DNA of 64,000 nucleotides, from contig NZ_JAGRRD010000001.1 in the NCBI RefSeq assembly GCF_018122735.1, forward strand, positions 3,143,190 through 3,207,189, in the 5' to 3' direction. The notes below the pieces were generated by a model. That model saw nothing but the letters and a program-made list of their open reading frames with translations, searched no databases and was not told where the DNA came from. Of this stretch, positions 40,719 to 50,627 are shown in pieces. The stretch's first letter is position 1, and every line of letters begins with the position of its first letter. The DNA is from Azoarcus sp. L1K30. GTDB lineage: Bacteria; Pseudomonadota; Gammaproteobacteria; Burkholderiales; Rhodocyclaceae. The position numbers and the translations under genes were made by a program.

Positions 40719-41060
40719 TCAGGTCTTTACCAAAAATGCAAATAAATTCGCTTTCAGTGCCAGTACCAGCCCGATCAGGAGAGCGCCCCAATGGACGTCC
40801 CGATAAAGCACGAGTACTAACCCCAGTAATCCGACAATCGAGGCGAGCTTAATGAACTCGCCCGCAACAAAGGCAGTCACAGTGGCCGTGCCATTGCGAC
40901 GCGTCGTCAGCATCAGCCGCCAGGCGAAGAACCAGCTGGGCAACACACAGGCCAGCCCGCCGGACGCAGCAGAAATCGCACCGCGCAGCCCGAAAAAAAC
41001 GGCCGCAATGGCCGTTGCCAGAAGGGTTGCACCGAGCTGCAGCAATACTGCCTTGAGCAT
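40719..41060 (-). CDS. atpI: ATP synthase accessory protein AtpI
   Basis: 113 residues from the ATG at 41060, with GGTGAGGAACGG directly upstream. It has four predicted TM helices ([74 protein letters not shown]). It is the usual first gene of the operon and assists c-ring assembly or Mg2+ supply. The mapped promoter lies about 50 nt upstream. Confidence 0.92.
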   Translation of the reverse strand: MLKAVLLQLGATLLATAIAAVFFGLRGAISAASGGLACVLPSWFFAWRLMLTTRRNGTATVTAFVAGEFIKLASIVGLLGLVLVLYRDVHWGALLIGLVLALKANLFAFLVKT

Positions 41061-41111
41061 CCGTTCCTCACCGGCGAACCACACGTGGTGCGACCGCCCA
41101 AAATCCCGACA

Positions 41112-41140
41112 AGTCTAGGGGTTAACCGCAGTAAAGTCAA
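41112..41140 (-). promoter_or_regulatory. sigma70-type promoter of the atpIBEFHAGDC operon
   Basis: On the minus strand TTGACT (41140-41135), exactly 17 nt, then TAGACT (41117-41112). The first transcribed base would be near 41105, giving a leader of about 45 nt to atpI. Confidence 0.72.
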
Positions 41141-41373
41141 ACCGAGCTTGCCTCGCAACAGCGCACGAACATGACTCGAAAGTCGCGCAGAATGGGCGTC
41201 TTGTGACTTATATAAGAGTTCTTGATTCAAGTATTGAAAAGAACGATATGATCACAGGCGAGCATTCTTCGGGAGGCCGGTCGCACGCCCCACCCCGCGG
41301 TGCTCGCTCACCGCGCCGGGGGCAGGTAGGATGCCGGCATCGGCACACCTTGCCCCGACTCGCGGAGTACTGA
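41141..41373. other. intergenic region between the divergent atp operon and the MFS-PlsC gene
   Basis: No gene is seen. An AT-rich patch at 41200-41252 contains the inverted repeat GTTCTT-N15-AAGAAC (41218-41244), the small palindrome CTTGATTCAAG (41221-41231) and TATGAT (41247-41252), which could form a rightward promoter with an imperfect 19-nt spacing from TTGATT. The remaining part to the TTG start is GC-rich and featureless. Confidence 0.4.
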
Positions 41374-43257
41374 TTGAGCCACCAGTTCGCGCTAATGCGG
41401 CAGCGCCGTTTTCTGCCATTCTTTCTGACCCAGTTCTGCGGCGCATTCAACGACAACGTGTACAAGAACGCGCTGGTCGTGCTGCTGACCTTCCAGGCGA
41501 TGCGCTATACGACCATGGCGCCGGGCGTACTGGTTAACCTGTGCGCCGGCATCTTCATCCTGCCTTTCTTCCTCTTTTCCGCCACGGCAGGACAGCTTGC
41601 CGACAAGTACGAGAAGAGTCGACTGATCCGCGTGACCAAGCTGCTCGAGATCGGCATCATGGTACTGGCTGCGATGGCCTTCTCGCGCGAGTCGCTTGCG
41701 CTGATGCTGACCTGCCTGTTCCTGATGGGCGCCCAGTCCGCGCTGTTCGGCCCGGTGAAGTACGCGCTGCTGCCGCAACATCTGCGCGAGGATGAACTCG
41801 TCGGCGGCAACGCAATGGTTGAATCCGGCACCTTCGTTGCGATCCTGATTGGGACCCTGACCGGCGGCATCCTGATCAGTCTTGCTGACGGCATGATCTG
41901 GGTCTCGGTGGTCACGGTGCTGCTCGCCGGCCTCGGCTACCTCGCCAGCCGGGGCATTCCGCTTGCACCCGCGGCCTCGCCGACGCTACGCATCAACTGG
42001 AACCCGTTCACCGAGACCTGGCGCAGCTTCGGCTTCACCCGGCGCAACCGCACCGTCTTCCTCGCCATCCTCGGCGTATCATGGTTCTGGTTCTACGGCG
42101 CCGTGTTCCTGTCGCAATTCCCCGCCTACGCCAAGGACGTGCTCGGCGGCAACGAACACGCCGTGGTTCTGCTGCTGGCCGTGTTCTCGATCGGGATCGG
42201 CCTCGGCTCGCTATTGTGCGAGCGCCTGTCGGCGGGCAAGGTGGAACTCGGACTGGTTCCCTTCGGCTCCATCGGACTATCGCTGTTTGCCCTCGATCTG
42301 TGGTGGAGCAGCCCGCTTCCAGTGGCAACGACCGGGATTCCCATGGCACTGGGCGAACTGCTCCGGCATGCGGGCGTGTGGCGGGTACTCTTCGATCTGA
42401 TCGCCATCGGCACCTTTGGCGGCTTCTTCATCGTGCCGCTTTACGCGCTGATCCAGAGCCGCAGCGAACGTGAGCATCGCGCACGCATCATCGCCGGCAA
42501 CAACGTTCTCAACGCCCTGTTCATGGTGGTCGCCGCCGCCATGGGCGCAGGGCTGCTCGCTGCCGGCTTCAGCGTGCCGCAACTCTTCCTGGTCACGGCC
42601 ATCCTCAACGCGGTCGTGACCCTCTACATCTACTCACTGGTGCCCGAGTTCCTGCTGCGCTTTCTCGTCTGGCTGCTCGTGCACACCGTGTATCGCTTGC
42701 GTGCCACGGGCATCGAACATCTCCCAGCAAACGGTCCGGCCGTATTGGTATGCAATCACGTGAGCTTTGTCGATGCACTGATCATCATGGCCGCATGCCC
42801 CCGGCCACTGCGCTTCGTCATGGATCACCACATCTTCCGCACACCGCTGCTGTCCTTCGTGTTCCGCGAAAGCCGCGCCATCCCGATCGCATCCGCAAAG
42901 GACGGTCCCGACGTGGCGCATGCCGCCTTCGATGCCATTGCCCTGGCGCTCGAGGCGGGAGAGCTGGTCGCGATCTTTCCCGAAGGCCGCATCACCGACA
43001 ACGGTCAGCTCTACCCTTTCCGCAACGGCATCAGCCGCATTCTCGAACGTACGCCGGTCGACGTCGTGCCGATGGCGCTGCGTGGCCTGTGGGGCAGCTT
43101 CTTCTCGCGCAAGGACGGCCCCGCCATGTCGCGCCCGCTACGCCGCGGTATCTACAATCGCATCGAGCTCGTGATCGGGCCGCCCGTTGCCGCCGGTGAT
43201 GCCACGCCGACCGTGCTACAGCATCGTGTCGAGCACTTGCGCGGCGACTGGCGCTGA
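41374..43257 (+). CDS. MFS transporter fused to a PlsC-type 1-acylglycerol-phosphate acyltransferase
   Basis: 627 residues. The N-terminal about 400 residues are a 12-helix LplT-like lysophospholipid flippase of the MFS (RRFLPFFLTQFCGAFNDNVYKNA is the LplT/Aas signature). The C-terminal about 190 residues are an acyltransferase with the HX4D motif in NHVSFVD and the FPEG motif in IFPEGRIT. In many bacteria the same pair is followed by an acyl-ACP synthetase domain (Aas); here it is missing. Likely role: uptake and re-acylation of lysophospholipids at the inner membrane. The TTG start at 41374 has GGAG 6 nt upstream; an in-frame ATG at 41395 is possible. Confidence 0.88.
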   Translation: MSHQFALMRQRRFLPFFLTQFCGAFNDNVYKNALVVLLTFQAMRYTTMAPGVLVNLCAGIFILPFFLFSATAGQLADKYEKSRLIRVTKLLEIGIMVLAAMAFSRESLALMLTCLFLMGAQSALFGPVKYALLPQHLREDELVGGNAMVESGTFVAILIGTLTGGILISLADGMIWVSVVTVLLAGLGYLASRGIPLAPAASPTLRINWNPFTETWRSFGFTRRNRTVFLAILGVSWFWFYGAVFLSQFPAYAKDVLGGNEHAVVLLLAVFSIGIGLGSLLCERLSAGKVELGLVPFGSIGLSLFALDLWWSSPLPVATTGIPMALGELLRHAGVWRVLFDLIAIGTFGGFFIVPLYALIQSRSEREHRARIIAGNNVLNALFMVVAAAMGAGLLAAGFSVPQLFLVTAILNAVVTLYIYSLVPEFLLRFLVWLLVHTVYRLRATGIEHLPANGPAVLVCNHVSFVDALIIMAACPRPLRFVMDHHIFRTPLLSFVFRESRAIPIASAKDGPDVAHAAFDAIALALEAGELVAIFPEGRITDNGQLYPFRNGISRILERTPVDVVPMALRGLWGSFFSRKDGPAMSRPLRRGIYNRIELVIGPPVAAGDATPTVLQHRVEHLRGDWR

Positions 43258-43278
43258 AACCCGCCCCCGGAGAATCTC

Positions 43279-46065
43279 GTGAATAGCCTGATCTGGATAC
43301 TGGCCGGCGCCATGCTCGGCCTGCTCGACGGCACCGGTGCAGCCGTTGCCGGCGCCATACTGGGGGGCATGATCGCCAGCCTGCGCAAGGAACGCGCCGA
43401 TACGCTCGCACGCCACGAGGCGCGTATCGCCAGCCTCGAGCGCACGTTGAATGCGTTGAAGACGGAATTGGCCGACGCAGAGAGTGTCACCATCGCCGTG
43501 CCATCCGTTGCCCCTTCGCCTGCAGTCCGGATGGCATCCGAAGAAGGGTCCGCCGGCAAGGAAGCCGCACCGATTGAAGCGGTGGCAACCCGACAGCAGC
43601 CGGACACGGCCACCAACGCAGCGGTTCTCTCCACGCCTGATCGCGCCCACGCCGAAGGCGCACTCGACATCACGTATCGGTCGGCACCGCAGAGCGACCG
43701 GGTGGCCACCCGCGTCGACCTCGACGATCTGTATGCGCGCTGTCGCGACTGGTTCTTCGGCGGCAACACGCTGGTGCGCACCGGCATCCTGGTACTGTTT
43801 TTCGGCCTCGCCTTCCTCGTCCGCTATGCGATGGAGAACGCGATGCTGCCGCCCGAACTGCGCCTCGCCGGCATCGCCTGCGTCGGTATCGCGCTCGGGG
43901 CAGTCGGCTGGCGCCTGCGCCATCTGCGTCGCGGCTATGCGCTGAGCCTGCAGGGGGGCGGCATCGCCGTGCTCTATCTCACCGCGTTTGCCGCCCTGCG
44001 CCTGTACGGGATCATGCCGGCCGGCACCGCCTTCGCAGTGATGCTCGCGCTGGTCGGTGTCGCCGCCTTTCTTGCCATCCGCCAGGATGCCGCCATCCTC
44101 GCCATCATCGGTAGCGCCGGCGGTTTTGCCGCACCCATCCTGGCGTCGACCGGCGGCGGCAGCCACGTCCAGCTATTCACCTATTACGCCCTGCTCAATG
44201 CCGGCGTGCTGCTGCTGGCCTGGCGCAAGGCATGGCGCGGACTGAACTTGACCGGCTTCGTCTTCACCTTTGCCATCGGCCTGGCCTGGGGCGCGCGCTT
44301 CTATCACCCGTGGTATTTCAGCACCACGGAGCCCTTCCTCCTGCTGTACTTCCTGATGTACGTGGCAGCCGCAGTGAGCTACGCCTGGAAGCGGGCGCCG
44401 GCCCTGCGCGACCCGGTCGACGGCACCCTGGTGTTCGGGGTCCCGGTGGTCGGCTTCGGCTTGCAGGCTGCGCTGGTGCACGGCATGCCCTACGCGCTGG
44501 CCTGGAGCGCCGCCGCCGGGGGTGTCTTCTACCTCGTGCTGGCAGTTGCACTGAGGCGCGTGCGCAAACCCGATCTCGAACTCCTCGTCGCCAGCTTCCT
44601 TGCGCTCGGCATCGCCTTTCTCAGCCTCGCCATTCCGCTCGCATTCGACGGGCGCTGGAGCGCTGCGGCCTGGGCACTCGAGGGCGCGGCGCTATGGTGG
44701 GTCGGACGACGCCAGCAGCGCCGGCTGGCGGCTGCGAGCGGTCTGCTGTTGCAGGCTGGTGCGGGCGTGCTGTTTGCGGCTGACCTGGCACAGCACGACG
44801 GGCTGCGCAACCTGCCCGTCATGAACAGTGCGTTTCTCGGTAGCACGATGATTGCCGGTGCGGGATTCGTCAGCGCGTGGCTCGCGGCGCGCCAGCCACA
44901 GATAGCGAAATGCTCGCAGCGAATCACCCATGCATTGCTGGCCTGGGCATGGCTGTGGTGGCTCGGTGGCGCCTGGGCCGAGATCGACACCCATCTTGCG
45001 ACCGGCTACCAGCCCGCCGCCGCGCTCGCGCTGTTCGCACTCAGCGGCGCACTCGCATGCGCGCTGGCGCCGAGGCTGACCTGGCCAGGCCTGCTCAGCG
45101 CCGGCCTGCTGCCGCTGGGCGGCATGATGCTGGCGCTGGGCCAGACCCTTGCATACGGGGTTCCGCCCTCGGGCTTCGGCGGCTGGCTGGCGTGGCCGCT
45201 CGGACTCGCGCTTCACGGTTTCGGCCTGCGCGCCCTCGACGGTGGCGGGGTGGATCGTCCGGTGCTCACCCTCGCCCATGCCGCCGGGGTGTGGGTGCTG
45301 GCCCTCGCCCTGTCGCAGGAAGCCGGTTTGCGGCTGGCCAGTATGACAGTCGGCAACGGCTGGCAGCTCGCCGCCCATGCGCTTCCCCCCGCACTGTTGC
45401 TGGCCGGGCTTGCCCGCATGGCTCGGAATGCAAACTGGCCGATGCGGCTGTGGAATGATGCCTATCAGCTGTGGGCAGCGGGGCCGCTGGCACTCGCGCT
45501 GGGCCTGTGGTCGCTGGGCGTCCATGCTTACGGCGACGGCAGTGCAGCCCCTTTCGCCTACCTGCCGCTGCTCAATCCGCTGGACCTGACGCTGGCGGCA
45601 GCGCTGGGTGCCGTCGCATGGTGGTTGCGACGGGGCGAGGCCGGGATCACACGCGTCGCCGGCCCCTTGATCCGCCTGCAGGGGGCGCTCGGACTGGTCG
45701 CCTTCATCGCCGCCAACGCCGCGCTGCTTCGCGCAATGCATCACATGACGGGCGTCCCGTGGGCGCTGTCACAGCTTCTGGGCGACGACACCACCCAGGC
45801 TGCGATGTCGCTGTTCTGGGCCATTCTTGGGCTGGGGCTGATGCTGTTTGCCAACCGCCGCGCAAGTCGCGCGACCTGGCTTGCCGGTGCCGGCCTGATG
45901 GCGGCGGTGGTGTGCAAGCTCTTCGTGGTGGACATGGCCGCCAGCGGCACGCTGACGCGCATCGTATCCTTCATTGGCGCAGGCATGCTGTTGCTGGTGG
46001 TGGGTTACTTCTCGCCACTGCCACCTAAAGCAGAGGCGGCGGAGCAGGTCGAAGCCGGGGGCTGA
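43279..46065 (+). CDS. DUF2339 domain-containing large membrane protein
   Basis: 928 residues from a GTG with GGAG 6 nt upstream. A short N-terminal hydrophobic segment and a charged coiled coil (LRKERADTLARHEARIASLERTLNALKTEL) precede a variable linker and more than 20 predicted TM helices. DUF2339 hallmarks are WFFGGNTLVRTGILVLFFGLAFLVRYA and LSLQGGGIAVLYLTAFAALRLYG. Family members are polytopic proteins of unknown function. It starts 21 nt after the MFS-PlsC gene, so the two probably form an operon convergent with parB. Confidence 0.9.
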   Translation: MNSLIWILAGAMLGLLDGTGAAVAGAILGGMIASLRKERADTLARHEARIASLERTLNALKTELADAESVTIAVPSVAPSPAVRMASEEGSAGKEAAPIEAVATRQQPDTATNAAVLSTPDRAHAEGALDITYRSAPQSDRVATRVDLDDLYARCRDWFFGGNTLVRTGILVLFFGLAFLVRYAMENAMLPPELRLAGIACVGIALGAVGWRLRHLRRGYALSLQGGGIAVLYLTAFAALRLYGIMPAGTAFAVMLALVGVAAFLAIRQDAAILAIIGSAGGFAAPILASTGGGSHVQLFTYYALLNAGVLLLAWRKAWRGLNLTGFVFTFAIGLAWGARFYHPWYFSTTEPFLLLYFLMYVAAAVSYAWKRAPALRDPVDGTLVFGVPVVGFGLQAALVHGMPYALAWSAAAGGVFYLVLAVALRRVRKPDLELLVASFLALGIAFLSLAIPLAFDGRWSAAAWALEGAALWWVGRRQQRRLAAASGLLLQAGAGVLFAADLAQHDGLRNLPVMNSAFLGSTMIAGAGFVSAWLAARQPQIAKCSQRITHALLAWAWLWWLGGAWAEIDTHLATGYQPAAALALFALSGALACALAPRLTWPGLLSAGLLPLGGMMLALGQTLAYGVPPSGFGGWLAWPLGLALHGFGLRALDGGGVDRPVLTLAHAAGVWVLALALSQEAGLRLASMTVGNGWQLAAHALPPALLLAGLARMARNANWPMRLWNDAYQLWAAGPLALALGLWSLGVHAYGDGSAAPFAYLPLLNPLDLTLAAALGAVAWWLRRGEAGITRVAGPLIRLQGALGLVAFIAANAALLRAMHHMTGVPWALSQLLGDDTTQAAMSLFWAILGLGLMLFANRRASRATWLAGAGLMAAVVCKLFVVDMAASGTLTRIVSFIGAGMLLLVVGYFSPLPPKAEAAEQVEAGG

Positions 46066-46109
46066 ACGCCCGCAACGCGCGGAACGGTCCGCATTCGGGC
46101 CGCACGCCC

Positions 46110-46961
46110 TCAGCGCAGACGGCCGAGCAAGCCGTCGAGCTGGTCGAGACTGCCGAAGCGGATGGTAACCTCGCCCGCGCCTTTCTTGTTGGCCTTGATC
46201 TTCACCGTGGCGCCGATGGTGTCGGCGATTTCCTCTTCGAGGCGAACGAGGTCGCGGTCCAGCGGCTGTGCCGCCTTCTTCTGCCGCGGGTTCAGCGTGT
46301 GCTGCACCATGCGCTCGGTATCGCGCACCGACAGCTGTCTGGCGGCGACCAGATTGGCCAGTTGAATCTGGCTTGCACCGTCGAGTGGCAACAGGGCACG
46401 GGCGTGCCCCATGTCGATGTCGCCCGCCATCAGCAGCTCCTGCACCGGCTTGGCCAGATTGAGCAGACGCAGCAGGTTGGAGGCCGCCGGGCGCGAACGC
46501 CCTACCGCATCGGCCGCCTGCTGGTGGGTCATGGCGAACTCGTCGATCAGGCGCTGGATGCCACCTGCCTCTTCGAGCGGATTGAGGTCTTCACGCTGGA
46601 TGTTCTCGATCAGCGACATCGCCAGGGCGGCTTCGTCGGGGATCTCGCGCACCAGGCACGGCACCTCGTCCAGTCCGGCAATCTGCGCGGCGCGCCAACG
46701 CCGCTCACCGGCGATGATCTCGTACGCATCCTCGCCGATCGGGCGGACGAGGATGGGTTGCATCACCCCCTGGGCCTTGATCGAGGCCGCCAGCTCTTCC
46801 AGCGAACCCGGGTCCATGCGCGTACGCGGCTGGTATTTGCCGGGCTGCAGCGCAGAAGTGGGTAGCGTCTGCAACTCGCCCTTGGCGGAATCGTCTTCGC
46901 GGTTGGCGGCCAGCAATGCATCGAGGCCGCGGCCAAGGCCTTTGAGTTTGGGTGGGCTCAT
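46110..46961 (-). CDS. parB: chromosome-partitioning protein ParB (CTPase/clamp)
   Basis: 283 residues from the ATG at 46961 (SPPKLKGLGRGLDALL, the ParA-interacting N-terminus). LPTSALQPGKYQPR and the CTP-binding GERRWRAAQIAGL are followed by the HTH region (MTHQQAADAVGRSRPAASNLLRLL) and a C-terminal dimerisation domain. It loads on parS sites and organises the origin region. It follows parA by about 50 bp. Confidence 0.96.
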   Translation of the reverse strand: MSPPKLKGLGRGLDALLAANREDDSAKGELQTLPTSALQPGKYQPRTRMDPGSLEELAASIKAQGVMQPILVRPIGEDAYEIIAGERRWRAAQIAGLDEVPCLVREIPDEAALAMSLIENIQREDLNPLEEAGGIQRLIDEFAMTHQQAADAVGRSRPAASNLLRLLNLAKPVQELLMAGDIDMGHARALLPLDGASQIQLANLVAARQLSVRDTERMVQHTLNPRQKKAAQPLDRDLVRLEEEIADTIGATVKIKANKKGAGEVTIRFGSLDQLDGLLGRLR

Positions 46962-47010
46962 GCGGTCGTCTTCGGTTTGGAGTGGCACATTGAATGAAGG
47001 GCGGCGTCTC

Positions 47011-47781
47011 TCACAGCGTCTTTACGCGCTCGATCATCTCGGCGGCAAAAGCCATGTAGGCCTGCGCGCCCTTGGCAGACTTGTCGAACACGACGCCGGG
47101 AATACCGTGGCTGGGTGCCTCGGCGAGGCGCACATTGCGCGGCACGATGGCAGAAAACACCTTGTCGCCGAAGTGCCCCTCGAGCTGCGCCGACACCTGT
47201 TGCTGCAGAGTCACGCGCGGATCGAACATGACCCGTAGCAGGCCAATGATCTTGAGGTCGCGATTGAGGTTGGCGTGGACCTTCTTGATCGAGCTGACCA
47301 GGTCGGACAGCCCCTCGAGCGCGTAGTACTCGCACTGCATCGGAATGATCACCCCATGCGCGGCGCACAGACCGTTGAGGGTGAGCAGCGATAGCGAGGG
47401 CGGGCAGTCGATGAGGATGAAGTCATAATCGGCATCGAAGGGCGCGAGTGCCTCGCGCAGGCGCTTTTCACGCTTGTCGAGATTGACCAATTCCACCTCT
47501 GCCCCCGCGAGATCACGATTCGCGGGAAGCACGTCATACCCCCCGGTGGACGAGGTGACCCGCACCTCGGCAAGCCCCGACAGGCCCACCAACAGGTGAT
47601 AGACCGAGGTCGTGAGGCTGCGCTTCTCCACCCCGCTGCCCATCGTCGCATTGCCCTGCGGGTCGAGATCGATCAGCAGGGTGCGCTGACCGGCCTGATG
47701 CAGGGCAGCAGCGAGATTGACGCAGGTGGTGGTCTTGCCCACCCCGCCCTTCTGGTTGGCCACACAAAAAATACGCGCCAT
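47011..47781 (-). CDS. parA: chromosome-partitioning ATPase ParA (Soj)
   Basis: 256 residues from the ATG at 47781. The deviant Walker A KGGVGKTTTCVNL, Walker A' LIDLDPQGNATMG and Walker B FILIDCPPSLSLLTLN are complete. It lacks an N-terminal HTH, so it is a chromosomal Soj-type ParA. Order mnmG-rsmG-parA-parB is the typical origin-proximal cluster. Confidence 0.96.
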   Translation of the reverse strand: MARIFCVANQKGGVGKTTTCVNLAAALHQAGQRTLLIDLDPQGNATMGSGVEKRSLTTSVYHLLVGLSGLAEVRVTSSTGGYDVLPANRDLAGAEVELVNLDKREKRLREALAPFDADYDFILIDCPPSLSLLTLNGLCAAHGVIIPMQCEYYALEGLSDLVSSIKKVHANLNRDLKIIGLLRVMFDPRVTLQQQVSAQLEGHFGDKVFSAIVPRNVRLAEAPSHGIPGVVFDKSAKGAQAYMAFAAEMIERVKTL

Positions 47782-47880
47782 GGTCGAGTTCAATAACTTC
47801 CGGTTGAGGGACGCACACACGGTGTGCACGCCCCCAAGTGTAGTTCAATGCGGCAGCGCAGCACGCGCGCCGCAGGCAAT

Positions 47881-48552
47881 TTAAGCAGCATGTCCTGCAG
47901 GGGTGCGACGAATAATCAGCAGGTGGCGCTCGGCATCCAGCCCCGGCACCGTAAGCGGATGCACCTCGCTCAGCATCCAGCCACCAGGTAGCGCCGCAAG
48001 CTCATCGGCCGGATGCACACCCTTCATCGCGTACAGCGCCCCACCCTCGGCCAAAAGATGTCCGGAGAGATTGACGAAATCGGCGAGGCTGGAGAAGGCG
48101 CGCGAAATCACGCCATCCGCCGCGCCGCCTGGCAGGCGTTCCGGCTGCACCTGCTCGACCCGCGCGTTGATCACGTTGAAGTTGGGGAGCTTCAGTTCGA
48201 TTTTGGCCTGCTGCTGAAACGTCGCCTTCTTATTGACCGTTTCCACCGAGCTCACCACCAGTCCGCTGCGCACGATGGCGAGCGGAATACCTGGCAGGCC
48301 GCCGCCCGAACCGATATCGGCGAGTTTGCCCAGCTCACCCACCCAAGGCAGCACGGCAAGCGAATCGAGCAGGTGATGGGTCACCACGTCACGCGGATCG
48401 CGCAAGGCCGTGAGGTTGTAGACCTTGTTCCATTTCAGCAACAGCTCGCCGAACGCAAGCAGACGATCGACGGCGTCCTGCGGCAGCTCAAGGCCCAGCG
48501 CCGCAATGCCCTCATTCAGTTCGCGGGCGTGGGAAGCAAGCGCCCCGCTCAT
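47881..48552 (-). CDS. rsmG: 16S rRNA (guanine-527-N7)-methyltransferase RsmG
   Basis: 223 residues. [29 protein letters not shown] and the SAM-binding [17 protein letters not shown] are diagnostic, with INARVEQVQ and [12 protein letters not shown] following. The ATG overlaps the mnmG stop (ATGA). It methylates G527 in 16S rRNA. Confidence 0.96.
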   Translation of the reverse strand: MSGALASHARELNEGIAALGLELPQDAVDRLLAFGELLLKWNKVYNLTALRDPRDVVTHHLLDSLAVLPWVGELGKLADIGSGGGLPGIPLAIVRSGLVVSSVETVNKKATFQQQAKIELKLPNFNVINARVEQVQPERLPGGAADGVISRAFSSLADFVNLSGHLLAEGGALYAMKGVHPADELAALPGGWMLSEVHPLTVPGLDAERHLLIIRRTPAGHAA

Positions 48553-50459
48553 GCCAGCTTCCGTCCTGCATCCGCACGCGCAGCCAGATCGCGGCGCTTG
48601 AGCCACACCAGCAGCAGCGAGATCGCCGCCGGCGTGATGCCCTGGATACGACCGGCCTGGCCGATGGTTTCCGGCTTGTTGAGGTTGAGCTTCTGCTGCA
48701 CTTCCTTCGACAGACCACGCACTTCCGCATAGTCGAGATCGGGCGGCAACCGGGTTGACTCGGCCTGCAGCTGACGGGCGACTTCGTCGTCCTGGCGATC
48801 GATGTAACCCTGGTACTTGGCTGCAATCTCGAGCTGCTCGACCACCTGCGGATCGGCCTCCGGGTGTTCCGGCGCGCCCGGCAGGCTCATCAGCGCCGCA
48901 TAACTGGTTTCCGGGCGGCGCAACAGTTCGAAGTAGCGATATTCGCGCTCCAGCGGTTTGCCCAGCACCCGCATCTGCTCTTCGGCGGGAATCGCATCCG
49001 GTCGCGCCCAGCTCGACTTGAGGCGGGCCGATTCGCGCTCGATCGCCTCGCGCTTGGCGCAGAAGGCCGCCCAGCGCACATCGTCGACCAAGCCAAGTTC
49101 GCGACCCTGCTCGGTGAGGCGCAGATCCGCGTTGTCCTCGCGCAGCTTCAGGCGGTACTCGGCCCGTGAGGTAAACATCCGGTACGGCTCGGCCACACCC
49201 CGGGTGATGAGATCGTCGACCAGCACGCCGAGGTAGGCCTCGTCGCGGCGCGGGCACCAGGGCTCGCGCCCCTGCACCTGCAGCGCGGCATTGGCGCCGG
49301 CCAGCAAGCCCTGCGCCGCGGCTTCCTCGTAGCCGGTGGTGCCGTTGATCTGACCGGCGAAGAACAGCCCGCCGATGGACTTGGTCTCGAGACTGCTCTT
49401 CAGATTGCGCGGATCGAAGTAGTCGTATTCGATCGCATAGCCCGGGCGCAGGATGTTGGCATTCTCCAGGCCGCGGATGCTGCGTACGATGTCGAGCTGG
49501 ACGTCGAACGGCAGCGAGGTCGAAATCCCGTTGGGGTAGATCTCGTGTGTCGTCAGCCCTTCCGGCTCGAGAAAGATGTTGTGGCTGTCCTTGTCGGCGA
49601 AACGATGGATCTTGTCCTCGATCGACGGACAATAGCGCGGGCCGACACCCTCGATCACGCCGGAATACATCGGCGAGCGGTCGAGGTTGGCGCGGATAAT
49701 GTCGTGGGTGCGGGCGTTGGTGCTGGTCATCCAGCACGGCAGCTGCGCCGGGTGCTGGCTGACCGCGCCGAGAAAGCTGAACACCGGCACCGGACTGTCA
49801 CCCGGCTGCTCGCTCATCACCGAAAAATCGATGGTCCGTGCATCGAGCCGTGGCGGCGTGCCGGTCTTGAGACGGCCCTGCGGCAGCGCGAGCTCTTTCA
49901 GGCGCTGGCCCAGCGATACTGCAGGAGGGTCGCCCGCGCGGCCCGCCGAATAGTGCTGCATGCCGACGTGGATCAAGCCGTTGAGGAAAGTGCCGGCGGT
50001 CAACACCACGGTAGGCGCCTCGAAGCGCAGGCCGATCTGGGTGACGACGCCGGTGACGCGGTCGCCGACCACGGTAAGGTCATCCACCGCCTGCTGGAAC
50101 AACATCAGATTGGACTGGTTTTCCAGCCGCTTGCGGATCGCCGCCTTGTACAGCACACGGTCGGCCTGGGCACGGGTTGCGCGCACCGCAGGTCCCTTCG
50201 ACGCATTGAGAATGCGGAACTGGATACCGCCCTCGTCGGTGGCCTGCGCCATCGCCCCGCCTAGCGCATCGACTTCCTTCACCAGATGGCCCTTGCCGAT
50301 GCCGCCAATCGACGGGTTGCAGCTCATCGCTCCCAGGGTCTCGATATTGTGGGTCAGCAGCAAGGTCTGCGCCCCCATGCGCGCCGCGGCCAGGGCAGCC
50401 TCGGTCCCGGCGTGACCGCCGCCGACCACGATGACATCGAAACGGGTGGGATAGAGCAT
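48549..50459 (-). CDS. mnmG: tRNA uridine-5-carboxymethylaminomethyl modification enzyme MnmG (GidA)
   Basis: 636 residues. The FAD-binding [21 protein letters not shown], the NAD/folate region [20 protein letters not shown] and the conserved [11 protein letters not shown], then [10 protein letters not shown] and [12 protein letters not shown], are typical. With MnmE (not in window) it installs cmnm5 at U34 of several tRNAs. It is upstream of rsmG with a 4-nt overlap. Its promoter should lie in 50460-50627. Confidence 0.97.
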   Translation of the reverse strand: MLYPTRFDVIVVGGGHAGTEAALAAARMGAQTLLLTHNIETLGAMSCNPSIGGIGKGHLVKEVDALGGAMAQATDEGGIQFRILNASKGPAVRATRAQADRVLYKAAIRKRLENQSNLMLFQQAVDDLTVVGDRVTGVVTQIGLRFEAPTVVLTAGTFLNGLIHVGMQHYSAGRAGDPPAVSLGQRLKELALPQGRLKTGTPPRLDARTIDFSVMSEQPGDSPVPVFSFLGAVSQHPAQLPCWMTSTNARTHDIIRANLDRSPMYSGVIEGVGPRYCPSIEDKIHRFADKDSHNIFLEPEGLTTHEIYPNGISTSLPFDVQLDIVRSIRGLENANILRPGYAIEYDYFDPRNLKSSLETKSIGGLFFAGQINGTTGYEEAAAQGLLAGANAALQVQGREPWCPRRDEAYLGVLVDDLITRGVAEPYRMFTSRAEYRLKLREDNADLRLTEQGRELGLVDDVRWAAFCAKREAIERESARLKSSWARPDAIPAEEQMRVLGKPLEREYRYFELLRRPETSYAALMSLPGAPEHPEADPQVVEQLEIAAKYQGYIDRQDDEVARQLQAESTRLPPDLDYAEVRGLSKEVQQKLNLNKPETIGQAGRIQGITPAAISLLLVWLKRRDLAARADAGRKLA

Positions 50460-50544
50460 GGCGCGCTCCGCGCAGTAAACCTTTGGGGAAGGGGCGGAAT
50501 TCTACGCTTTCATACCGCAAAAACCTAGTGCCTGCACTGCCTGT

Positions 50545-50607
50545 TTCACGAAATAACCATTCTTAAACATGGTTTTATACACTTCATCAAGCCGGGATTC
50601 ACGAAAT
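50545..50607. repeat. paired TTCACGAAAT repeats and AT-rich hairpin upstream of mnmG
   Basis: The 10-mer TTCACGAAAT occurs at 50545-50554 and 50598-50607. Between them AACCAT-N8-ATGGTT (50555-50574) can form a hairpin, which on the minus strand might act as a weak terminator for the HD-GYP gene. The remainder of the 168-bp gap shows no further structure. The role is unknown. Confidence 0.35.
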
Positions 50608-50627
50608 CGCTCACCGCAATCGTGTGC

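Noticed and set aside
46066-46109. A terminator hairpin between DUF2339 and parB (GCGGA-ACGG-TCCGC)
   Set aside because: A 5-bp stem in very GC-rich sequence without a T-run is expected by chance.
50543-50558. A parS centromere site (TGTTTCACG...) near mnmG
   Set aside because: Only the left half matches; the right half (AAATAAC) does not mirror it. No full 16-bp parS was seen anywhere in the window.
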